From assembly GCF_937891065.1 (NCBI RefSeq), contig NZ_CALAEQ010000228.1, positions 1-43,391 of the forward strand: a stretch of 43,391 nt of DNA, written 5' to 3'. Origin of the DNA: an uncultured Lutibacter sp. (GTDB lineage: Bacteria > Bacteroidota > Bacteroidia > Flavobacteriales > Flavobacteriaceae). A program made the translations under genes and the position numbers. Below the pieces are notes generated by a model, which saw only the letters and a list, made by a program, of their open reading frames with translations, searched no databases and had not been told where the DNA came from. This document shows, in pieces, positions 8,911 through 15,775 of this stretch; the first letter of the stretch is position 1, and each line of letters opens with the position of its first letter.

Positions 8911-8990
8911 CGATTTAAAATTTAACATATCATTAACAGCTATTTCTATGAAACTTGCTGTTTCTAAACTCATTTTAAATCTTAATTAGT

Positions 8991-8998
8991 TAAATTTG
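8991..8998 (+). promoter_or_regulatory. Candidate -7 box of the M3 peptidase gene
   Basis: TAAATTTG matches TAnnTTTG and lies 57 bp upstream of the ATG. No TTG occurs at the right -33 spacing, so confidence is limited. Confidence 0.35.
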
Positions 8999-9055
8999 AG
9001 AGTCTCAAATAAAAACTTAATAATTTTAAAATAGTTTTATAAAATCAATCTAATT

Positions 9056-11203
9056 ATGAACAAATATATCAAATTAAACCTGCTAAAACCCATGTTAGTT
9101 TTTAGCATACTTATTGCTTTTTCAAGCTGTAAACAACATGAAGAAAAAAATACTATGACAAATATTTTAGTAGAAGAATGGACAGGCCCTTATGAAGGAT
9201 TACCTGCATTCGATAAAATGAACCTTAACGACATTAAATCTGCACTTGAAATAGGAATGCAGGAAAACTTAAAAGACATTGATGCAATTACAGCTAATTC
9301 TGAATCGCCTACTTTTGAAAATACCATTGTAGCCATGGAAAAAGCAGGAGAGACATTAGAAAGAGTACAAAATTATTATGGAATTTGGAGTGCAAATGTA
9401 TCCTCTCCTGAGTTTAGAGAAATTCAAGGTGAAATGGCTCCAATTATGTCTGAATTTAGTTCTAAAATCTCTCAAAACACAGCATTGTTTAATCGTATTA
9501 AAACAGTGTATGATAACTCTTTAAAAACTCCTCTTGATGATGATCAACAAAGAGTTGTAAAACTTATTTATGAAGGGTTTGCAATGAATGGAGCTGAATT
9601 AGATGATGAGAAAAAAGCAAGATATGCAGCCATTAATATGGAGTTATCTTCACTTTATACCAACTTTTCTAATAATATTTTAGCTGATGAAGAAAATTAT
9701 GCAGTTTTTTTAACCGAAGATCAATTAGGTGGTTTGTCTGAATCAATGACTAAATCTATGGCTAAAATTGCATCAGAAAAAGGGCAAGAAGGGAAATATG
9801 CCATTCCTAATACACGTTCATATATGTCACCATTCTTAACGTATTCTAGTGAAAGAGAATTAAGAAAAAAAGTTTGGGAAAACTACTATTCTCGTTGTGA
9901 TAATGCCGATGAATTTGATAATAATGAAAACATCGCTAAAATTTTAAAACTAAGAAAAGAACGTGTTGGTCTTTTAGGTTTTGACAATTTTGCAGACTGG
10001 AGGTTGCAAAACAGAATGGCAAAAAATTCTGAAAATGTAATGAATTTATTGAATCAGGTATGGGAAGCTTCTACAGCAAGAGTTATAGAAGAGGTTGCTG
10101 ATATGCAAGCTGTTGCCAATGCCGATGGTGCCAATATTACAATTGAACCTTGGGATTATAGTTACTATGCTGAAAAAGTAAGAAAACAAAAATATGACTT
10201 AGATTCTGATGACGTAAAACAATACTTGCAATTAGACAAACTTACTGATGCTTTATTCTTTGTTGCTAAAGAAGTATTTAATTATAAATTCACACCAGTA
10301 CCAGAAGGTAGTGTGCCTGTTTTTCATGAAGATGTTAAAGTTTGGGAAGTAACAAACATAGATTCAGGAAAACATGTTGGTTTATGGTATTTAGATCCAT
10401 ACGCAAGAAAAGGAAAACGCTCAGGAGCTTGGGCAACAACTTACAGAAGTTATTCATCTTTTGATGGAGAAAAGAACGTTTTGGCTTCTAATAACTCAAA
10501 TTTTGTGAAGCCAGCACCTGGAGAGCCTGTTTTGGTTTCTTGGGATGATGCAACAACTTTTTTACACGAATTTGGACACGCATTGCATTTCTTCTCTTCT
10601 GAAGTGAGATATCCAACACTTAATGGTGGAGTTAGAGATTATACAGAGTTCCAATCTCAAGTTTTAGAACGTTGGTTATCTACAGATAAAGTGATCAATC
10701 AGTTTTTAGTGCATAACAAAACGGGGGAACCAATGCCTAAAGAATTAGTTGAAAAAATAAAAAAAGCATCAACTTTTAATCAAGGGTTTTCAACTACTGA
10801 ATATTTGGCTTCTGCTATTATGGATATGAAATTTCATATGACAGACCCTACAAATATTGACGTAGATGCTTTTGAAAGAGAAACTTTAACTGAAATGAAT
10901 ATGCCTAAAGAATTGGTAATGCGTCACCGTACACCACATTTTGGACATGTGTTTTCTGGAGAAGGATATGCAACAGCTTATTACGGATATATGTGGGCTG
11001 ATGTTCTTACTGCTGATGCTGCTGAAGCATTTAGAGAATCTCCTGATGGCTTCTATGATAAAGAATTATCTGCTAAAATGGTAAAAACTTTATTCGCACC
11101 TAGAAACGCTATGGATCCTGCAGATGCATACAAGTTATTCCGCGGTAGAGATGCCAAAATTGATGCATTGATGCGTGATCGTGGATTTCCTGTAACTGAA
11201 TAA
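9056..11203 (+). CDS. M3 family zinc metallopeptidase lipoprotein (dipeptidyl carboxypeptidase / oligopeptidase A type)
   Basis: This 715-residue protein carries the thimet-oligopeptidase zinc motif H504-E-F-G-H508-A-L-H. A downstream helix with MPKELVMRHRTPHFGHVFSG contributes the substrate-binding His/Tyr typical of M3A enzymes, followed by YATAYYGYMWADVLTADA. A lipoprotein signal ends at Cys25 (LIAFSSC), so unlike cytoplasmic PrlC/OpdA it should be envelope-anchored, as is common for Bacteroidota Dcp. The N-terminal part (about 35-280) is helical. It would trim short peptides, releasing dipeptides or small oligopeptides. It follows the POT-like transporter on the same strand but across a 323-bp gap with its own promoter box, so it is not clearly co-transcribed. 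Confidence 0.93.
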   Translation: MNKYIKLNLLKPMLVFSILIAFSSCKQHEEKNTMTNILVEEWTGPYEGLPAFDKMNLNDIKSALEIGMQENLKDIDAITANSESPTFENTIVAMEKAGETLERVQNYYGIWSANVSSPEFREIQGEMAPIMSEFSSKISQNTALFNRIKTVYDNSLKTPLDDDQQRVVKLIYEGFAMNGAELDDEKKARYAAINMELSSLYTNFSNNILADEENYAVFLTEDQLGGLSESMTKSMAKIASEKGQEGKYAIPNTRSYMSPFLTYSSERELRKKVWENYYSRCDNADEFDNNENIAKILKLRKERVGLLGFDNFADWRLQNRMAKNSENVMNLLNQVWEASTARVIEEVADMQAVANADGANITIEPWDYSYYAEKVRKQKYDLDSDDVKQYLQLDKLTDALFFVAKEVFNYKFTPVPEGSVPVFHEDVKVWEVTNIDSGKHVGLWYLDPYARKGKRSGAWATTYRSYSSFDGEKNVLASNNSNFVKPAPGEPVLVSWDDATTFLHEFGHALHFFSSEVRYPTLNGGVRDYTEFQSQVLERWLSTDKVINQFLVHNKTGEPMPKELVEKIKKASTFNQGFSTTEYLASAIMDMKFHMTDPTNIDVDAFERETLTEMNMPKELVMRHRTPHFGHVFSGEGYATAYYGYMWADVLTADAAEAFRESPDGFYDKELSAKMVKTLFAPRNAMDPADAYKLFRGRDAKIDALMRDRGFPVTE

Positions 11204-11223
11204 ATAACTATTTTAACATTTTT

Positions 11224-11255
11224 AAAAAGGAATTACAGAAATGTAATTCCTTTTT
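11224..11255. terminator. Rho-independent terminator after the M3 peptidase gene
   Basis: A 13-bp perfect stem (11224-11236 with 11243-11255, core GGAATTAC/GTAATTCC) encloses the loop AGAAAT. It is flanked by A and T runs and lies 20 bp after the stop. Confidence 0.85.
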
Positions 11256-11317
11256 TGCTGAAAAATTATTAACTTGTATCATTAATTTATTGTTTATCAC
11301 AATTAATCTCTAACACT

Positions 11318-12613
11318 ATGGTAAAAAATAGAATATTTCAAGATAAAAAGAGTCTTACAACACTATTTCTAACGTTCGTTTTTATAGTTGGATTTCACCC
11401 TTTTAGCTACGCTTTAGACACTCATATTCAGAATGATACCATTGGCTTTAATACCTATAAAGGTAAAGTTATTGATAGTAAAACAAAAAAAGAGTTAATT
11501 TTCGCTACTTTAATAGTTAATGAAACCAATATTAGCACTGTTACAAATACACAAGGTGAATTTTTATTAAAAATCCCTAAGAAATATAAGGATCACAAAA
11601 TTACCATTTCATTTTTAGGATATACCAGTAAAGTTTTAAGTCAATCTGATTTAATTAATAAGAAAACGATAAAGTTAGAAACATATATTGAAGAACTTTC
11701 TGAAGTTGAAATTTTAATTAAAGATGTAAACTCCCTAATTTCAAAAGTGTTTAAAAAGAAAGGTGATAATTATTCTGAAGAGCTCACTACAATGACTGCT
11801 TTTTATAGAGAAACAATTAAAAAAAGAAGAAGCTATGTATCACTTTCTGAAGCCGTAGTTGAAATTAATAAACAGTCTTATACGAATTCTAAAAAAGATA
11901 TTTTACAGCTTTACAAGTCACGAAAAAATACCGATTATTCTAAATTAGATACGGTAGTATTTAAACTTAGAGGTGGTCCTTTTAACACCTTGTTTATAGA
12001 TATCATGAAAAATCCTACATTAATTTTTACTGAAGATATGTTTGAAATTTATGATTTTAGCTTTGACAAATCAACTAAAATTGACAACAGACCTATTTAT
12101 GTGGTGAATTTTAAGCAAAAAGCATATGAGAAGGATCCTTTTTTTTATGGAAAATTATATATTGATGCGCAATCTTTCGCTTTAACAAATGCAAAATTTA
12201 GTTTAAACCTTGAAGATCAAGAAAAAGCAAGTAAATACTTTATTGTAAAAAAACCTAGAAAAGCAAAAGTAAATCCAATAGAAGCCACTTATCAAATTGA
12301 TTATCGTGAGAAAAACGGAAAGTGGTATTATGGATATAGTAGAATTCAACTTGGATTTAAAATTAATTGGGATAAAAAATTATTCAATACCGTTTATCAT
12401 ACAACTATTGAAATGGCGGTTACCGATTGGGAGAAGAATTTGAGTAATAAATTAATTAAATCTAAAGATAGACTAAAATCTTCCGTTATTATAAGTGATG
12501 AAGCTTCTGGATTTTCTGACCCAGAATTTTGGGGAGAATACAACGTTATTGAGCCTGAAAAACCAATTGAAAATGCCATTAAAAAGATTCAAAAGCAGTT
12601 AAAAAAAACTTAA
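11318..12613 (+). CDS. Carboxypeptidase-regulatory-like domain secreted/outer-membrane protein
   Basis: This 431-residue protein has a signal peptide (hydrophobic stretch about residues 14-30, then FSYALDTH). A carboxypeptidase-D regulatory-like beta-sandwich follows at about 46-135 (YKGKVIDSKTKKELIFATL, TNTQGEFLLKIP, ITISFLGYTSK). This pre-domain is shared with SusC/TonB-dependent receptors, but here no plug or barrel follows. The rest (about 140-431) is a beta-rich region of unknown role (MTAFYRETIKKRRSYVSLSEA, FDKSTKIDNRPIYVVNFKQ). This architecture recurs in Flavobacteriia as uncharacterised proteins. It is bounded by the M3 terminator upstream and a decayed PorP/SprF fragment downstream. 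Location in the periplasm or outer membrane is inferred. Confidence 0.75.
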   Translation: MVKNRIFQDKKSLTTLFLTFVFIVGFHPFSYALDTHIQNDTIGFNTYKGKVIDSKTKKELIFATLIVNETNISTVTNTQGEFLLKIPKKYKDHKITISFLGYTSKVLSQSDLINKKTIKLETYIEELSEVEILIKDVNSLISKVFKKKGDNYSEELTTMTAFYRETIKKRRSYVSLSEAVVEINKQSYTNSKKDILQLYKSRKNTDYSKLDTVVFKLRGGPFNTLFIDIMKNPTLIFTEDMFEIYDFSFDKSTKIDNRPIYVVNFKQKAYEKDPFFYGKLYIDAQSFALTNAKFSLNLEDQEKASKYFIVKKPRKAKVNPIEATYQIDYREKNGKWYYGYSRIQLGFKINWDKKLFNTVYHTTIEMAVTDWEKNLSNKLIKSKDRLKSSVIISDEASGFSDPEFWGEYNVIEPEKPIENAIKKIQKQLKKT

Positions 12614-12654
12614 ACGATACTTAAACAATTAAATCTATTTTTCAACGTAAATAG

Positions 12655-12930
12655 CCAAATGTAGATGGCAGTCCTTTATCAACAGATATTTCAGCGAATA
12701 TCTTATGGAATAACAGCATGGAATTTGGAATTTTACATCGTTTAGATGAATCAATTTCAGGGTTATTTCAAGTGCGTGTAAGTGATTATTTTAAAGTAGG
12801 ATATTCATACGATAGTTTAACCAACAATTTAGGAAACTAAGACAATGGTTCTCATGAAATTAGCTTGGTATTTGATATAGGTTCAAAAGGCACATACGCT
12901 TCTAAAAACAGAACACCATTATTTTGGTAA
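12655..12930 (+). pseudogene. Decayed C-terminal fragment of a PorP/SprF family protein
   Basis: One frame from about 12655 reads PNVDGSPLSTDISANILW, then a beta-barrel-like stretch (FGILHRLDESISGLFQVRVS, DYFKVGYSYDSLTNNLGN). A TAA stop follows at 12838-12840. Reading through it, the frame continues DNGSHEISLVFDIGSKG and ends ...NRTPLFW at the TAA 12928-12930. PorP/SprF proteins (type IX secretion membrane proteins paired with giant adhesins) end with this pattern (YD ... LGxYNxGSHEI), so the stop replaces a conserved aromatic codon. In-frame TAG at 12652-12654 and no start upstream show that the N-terminal two thirds are gone. Family assignment rests on recall of the C-terminal motif. Confidence 0.72.
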
Positions 12931-13000
12931 ACAAGAAAGAAGTATGAAATTAACTATTTAAAAATGAATACCTCGTAAGCGGTCAAGTTTAAAAAAATAA

Positions 13001-13039
13001 AAACCAATACTACCATAAAAAGGTGGTGTTGGTTTTTTT
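13001..13039 (+). terminator. Hairpin terminator after the PorP/SprF remnant
   Basis: AAACCAATACTACC (13001-13014) pairs with GGTGGTGTTGGTTT (13022-13035), with a few G-U pairs, around a 7-nt A-rich loop. A run of T follows. It may be the original terminator of the lost PorP/SprF gene. Confidence 0.7.
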
Positions 13040-13069
13040 GGTTTGCAATTGCAAAAAAGTAACTTAATC

Positions 13070-13174
13070 CGTCATTACGAGCCTGTCTATGGGAGACAGG
13101 GAGTTTTTACGACGAAGTAATCTGTTACATTTTAGTTCCAATCATGAGATTGCTTCACTGCGTTCGCAATGACG
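13070..13174. repeat. CGTCATTACGA-type palindromic repeat, copy A
   Basis: This 105-bp imperfect inverted repeat starts CGTCATTACGA and ends TCGCAATGACG. Internal blocks are GAAGTAATCTGTTACATT, TAGTTCCAATCATGAGATTG and CTTCACTGCGTTCGCAATG. The same blocks recur at 15051 and 15168. A small extra hairpin (CCTGTC/GACAGG) sits in its left arm. It lies in the gap upstream of the RetSat-like gene. With the pseudogene and terminator it accounts for 12614-13243. Confidence 0.85.
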
Positions 13175-13243
13175 AAAAACGAATATATTCGTGTTATTAA
13201 TAAACTAATTTCTATTTTGTACATTGGGTAAAAAATTAACTAG

Positions 13244-14824
13244 ATGATTCAATCCTACAAACAGCAACCAAAATTACAGGAAACATACGACACTATTATT
13301 ATAGGATCTGGAATGGGCGGTTTGGCCACAGCAGCTATCTTAGCTAAAGAAGGTCAGAAAGTGTTGGTATTGGAGCGGCATTATACAGCTGGTGGTTTTA
13401 CGCATGTTTTTAAACGAAAAGATTATGAATGGGATGTAGGTATTCATTATATAGGTGAAATGCAGCGTGAAAATAGCATCCTAAGAAAGTTATTTAATTA
13501 TGTAAGCAACAGCCAATTAAAATGGGCTGATATTGGAGAGGTGTATGACAAAATAGTCATTGGAGATCAACACTACGATTTTGTAAAAGGGGTAACCAAT
13601 TTTAAGAAACAGCTCATTTCCTATTTTCCAGAAGAAGAAAAGGCTATACACACTTATGTAAATTTGGTTTTTGAAGCAGTGAAAACAAGTAAAAACTATT
13701 ATATGAGCAAGGCAATGCCTCCTTTTTTAGAAAAGACACTAGGAGGTTATCTAAAAAAACCGTTTTATAAATGGGCAGATAAAACAACCTATGAAGTACT
13801 TAGTTCTTTAACCAATAATGAAACCCTTATAAAGGTATTAACGGGGCAATATGGCGATTACGGGTTGTCACCAAAGCAAAGCAGTTTTTATATGCACGCC
13901 TCGGTAGCACGACATTATTTTGATGGAGGCAGTTTCCCTGTTGGAGGTTCTTCGCAAATTGTAAAGACAATAGCACCTGTAATTGCTGCTTCAGGCGGAA
14001 CTATATTAATAAATGCCGAAGTACAAGAAGTACTTATTGAAAATAATACAGCCATAGGTGTTTTAATGAAAGATGGAAAAAAAATCTATGCCAAAAACAT
14101 AGTTAGCAATGCCGGTATTATGACTACTTATAACAAGTTACTACCAACTGCAACTGTTGAAAAACACCAATTAAAACAGCAGTTGCAACAAGTGAAACAA
14201 TCGGTAGCACATGCAAGTTTGTACATTGGTTTAGAAGGAACGCCAGAGGAATTACAACTTCCTAAAACCAACTATTGGATTTATCCTGCCGAAGGAGACC
14301 ACGATACTTGTGTGCAAAACTATTTAGAGGATTTGTCGCAACCATTTCCGGTAGTGTATCTTTCTTTTCCCTCAGCCAAAGACCCAGATTGGTCTAATCG
14401 GTATCCGGGTAAAAGTAGCATTGATATTATTACCTTAATTCCGTACGAAACCTTTAAAAAATGGGAAAATACACCTTGGAAGAAAAGAGGCGCCGAGTAT
14501 GAAACACTTAAAGAAGAATTTGCACAACGTTTATTAAATGAGTTGTATAAACAATTGCCACAGGTAAAAGGAAAAATAAATTGTTACGAACTTTCTACAC
14601 CATTAACAACACAACATTTTGTGAATTATGAAAAAGGTGAAATTTACGGGTTAGATCATAGCCCTTCTAGGTTTAGACAATCCTTTTTAAAACCACGCAC
14701 ACCAATTAAAAATTTCTACCTCACCGGTCAGGATATTGTGACTGCAGGAGTAGGCGGAGCCTTGTTTTCTGGAGTGTTAACATCTATGGCCATCACTGGT
14801 AATAATATATTAAAAAAGGTATAG
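13244..14824 (+). CDS. RetSat/CrtI-like FAD-dependent oxidoreductase (phytoene-desaturase superfamily)
   Basis: This 526-residue protein has an N-terminal Rossmann fold (YDTIIIGSGMGGLATAAIL at about 15-33, GxGxxG at 21-26) followed by VLVLERHYTAGGFTHVF. The GIHYIGEM motif at about residue 67 is characteristic of all-trans-retinol 13,14-reductase-like proteins and bacterial carotenoid desaturase/isomerase relatives. The C-terminal FAD-binding segment is LTGQDIVTAGVGGALFSGVLTS. It probably reduces or desaturates an isoprenoid or other polyene lipid; the substrate is unknown and no carotenoid genes adjoin it. Both flanks carry dispersed palindromic repeats. Its codon choice looks slightly richer in G/C (CGG, GGG, ACG) than its neighbours. 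Recent acquisition is possible. Confidence 0.87.
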   Translation: MIQSYKQQPKLQETYDTIIIGSGMGGLATAAILAKEGQKVLVLERHYTAGGFTHVFKRKDYEWDVGIHYIGEMQRENSILRKLFNYVSNSQLKWADIGEVYDKIVIGDQHYDFVKGVTNFKKQLISYFPEEEKAIHTYVNLVFEAVKTSKNYYMSKAMPPFLEKTLGGYLKKPFYKWADKTTYEVLSSLTNNETLIKVLTGQYGDYGLSPKQSSFYMHASVARHYFDGGSFPVGGSSQIVKTIAPVIAASGGTILINAEVQEVLIENNTAIGVLMKDGKKIYAKNIVSNAGIMTTYNKLLPTATVEKHQLKQQLQQVKQSVAHASLYIGLEGTPEELQLPKTNYWIYPAEGDHDTCVQNYLEDLSQPFPVVYLSFPSAKDPDWSNRYPGKSSIDIITLIPYETFKKWENTPWKKRGAEYETLKEEFAQRLLNELYKQLPQVKGKINCYELSTPLTTQHFVNYEKGEIYGLDHSPSRFRQSFLKPRTPIKNFYLTGQDIVTAGVGGALFSGVLTSMAITGNNILKKV

Positions 14825-14873
14825 TGAAAGTGAAACGGTTTAAAACGTGTTGTCCTGCAATGATAAAATACTC

Positions 14874-14968
14874 CGTCATTCTCGCGTATGAGAAAATATT
14901 TCTGCATAGGAGTACTACGGAATATTTAGCCTAGTATGAACAGATCTCCGATCAAGCCGGAGATGACG
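14874..14968. repeat. CGTCAT...ATGACG palindromic repeat, divergent copy B
   Basis: The ends are CGTCATTCTCGCG and CCGGAGATGACG, and the interior includes CAGATCTCCGATCAAGCC. It shares only the terminal CGTCAT/ATGACG with copies A, C and D, so it is a related or second subfamily. It lies 50 bp after the RetSat-like stop. Confidence 0.65.
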
Positions 14969-14999
14969 TTTCATTGTTATTTTGTACGTGTAATATTCA

Positions 15000-15042
15000 T
15001 GAGATTGCTTCTTTACACTGCGGTTCAATTTCAATAACGGTT
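15000..15042. repeat. Partial (right-half) copy of the CGTCATTACGA repeat
   Basis: TGAGATTGCTTCTTTACACTGCGG resembles the right half of copy A (TGAGATTGCTTCACTGCG), with an AATAACGG end in place of AATGACG. No left half is present. Confidence 0.5.
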
Positions 15043-15050
15043 CATAGGGG

Positions 15051-15136
15051 CGTCATTACGAGGCGCGGCAGCAACGAGGTAATCTGTTGCATTGTAGTTC
15101 CAATCATGATATTGCTTCCTTTTAGTCCCAATGACG
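15051..15136. repeat. CGTCATTACGA-type palindromic repeat, copy C
   Basis: It starts CGTCATTACGAGGCGCGG and ends CCCAATGACG. It shares AACGAGGTAATCTGTTGCAT and TAGTTCCAATCATGATATTG with copy A. It is 86 bp and lies 31 bp before copy D. Confidence 0.85.
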
Positions 15137-15167
15137 AATAAAATTTTATTAAGATGCCGAAACAATA

Positions 15168-15254
15168 CGTCATTACGAGTAGCGGGAGCAACGAAGTAAT
15201 CTTTAACTTTATAGTTCTAATCATGAGATTGCTTCCTTTTAGTCGTAATCGCGG
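15168..15254. repeat. CGTCATTACGA-type palindromic repeat, copy D (eroded right end)
   Basis: It starts CGTCATTACGAGTAGCGGG, contains AACGAAGTAATCT and TAATCATGAGATTGCTTCC, and ends TCGTAATCGCGG where ATGACG would be expected. It is in direct orientation to copy C, with starts 117 bp apart. Short open frames crossing it are repeat sequence, not genes. Confidence 0.8.
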
Positions 15255-15611
15255 TTTTTTAGCTGCCTTGAATAACATTTTAAAGTTACTAAATAACGTT
15301 TCTATTGGCTTCAAAAGAAATAGACTACTAATTCGTGATTATTAATAGACCAGACTTTGTATATCCTCTGATAAATCTTGTATAAGTAAAGGAGATATTC
15401 TTAAAAATTGTACAATTATTATGTGAAAAATAGTACGATTAATTTAAAAATAAAGTACAATTAATTGGAGAAAGTTCTACTACTTTTACAAAGCAGATGA
15501 AAAACCTTTAAAATCAAGGCATTTAGAAGTGTTATAAATATACTAAAATAAAGAGTCCAAAACACTATGTTAAAAACTTATTTTTCAACAATTTAGAATT
15601 AAAATTGACTT
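15255..15611. other. AT-rich non-coding stretch without a recognised gene
   Basis: No credible coding frame, RNA or terminator was recognised. The only structure seen is a short repeat GTACAATTATT (15410), GTACGATTAATT (15433) and GTACAATTAATT (15455), spaced 23 and 22 bp apart in direct orientation. Its meaning is unknown. Confidence 0.5.
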
Positions 15612-15754
15612 AAAAAAGAGACCGTCTGAAAAGTGGGTAAAATTCGTTTTGTCATATTGAGCCTGTCGAAGTTAACCTTGATTTTTCAATTAGTTAAAAT
15701 ATTTCGACAGGCTCAATATCACATAAATTTCAATTTTCAGACAGCCTATTTTTT
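15612..15754. repeat. 143-bp palindromic dispersed element, copy 2
   Basis: It has the same length and layout as the copy at 8768-8910: A-tract, GACCGTCTGAAAA arm, TATTGAGCCTGTCGAAG, a centre with AATTAGTTAAAATATTTCGA, then CGACAGGCTCAATAT and TTTTCAGACAGCC with a terminal T-tract. The arms are complementary with compensating differences from copy 1. It ends 22 bp from the MscS stop codon (minus strand), so it may serve as that gene's terminator. Confidence 0.85.
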
Positions 15755-15775
15755 AAACTTTAAGCAGTAAGTACA

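Noticed and set aside
12614-13243. Intact small gene in the gap
   Set aside because: The only protein-like frame is interrupted by TAA and lacks a start, so it is listed as a pseudogene.
15051-15254. CRISPR-like array
   Set aside because: The repeats are long imperfect palindromes of 86-87 bp with few copies and no regular unique spacers; no cas gene is present.
15042-15345. Short open frames on both strands over repeats C and D
   Set aside because: They translate the palindromic repeat blocks, have no start context and no recognisable protein pattern.
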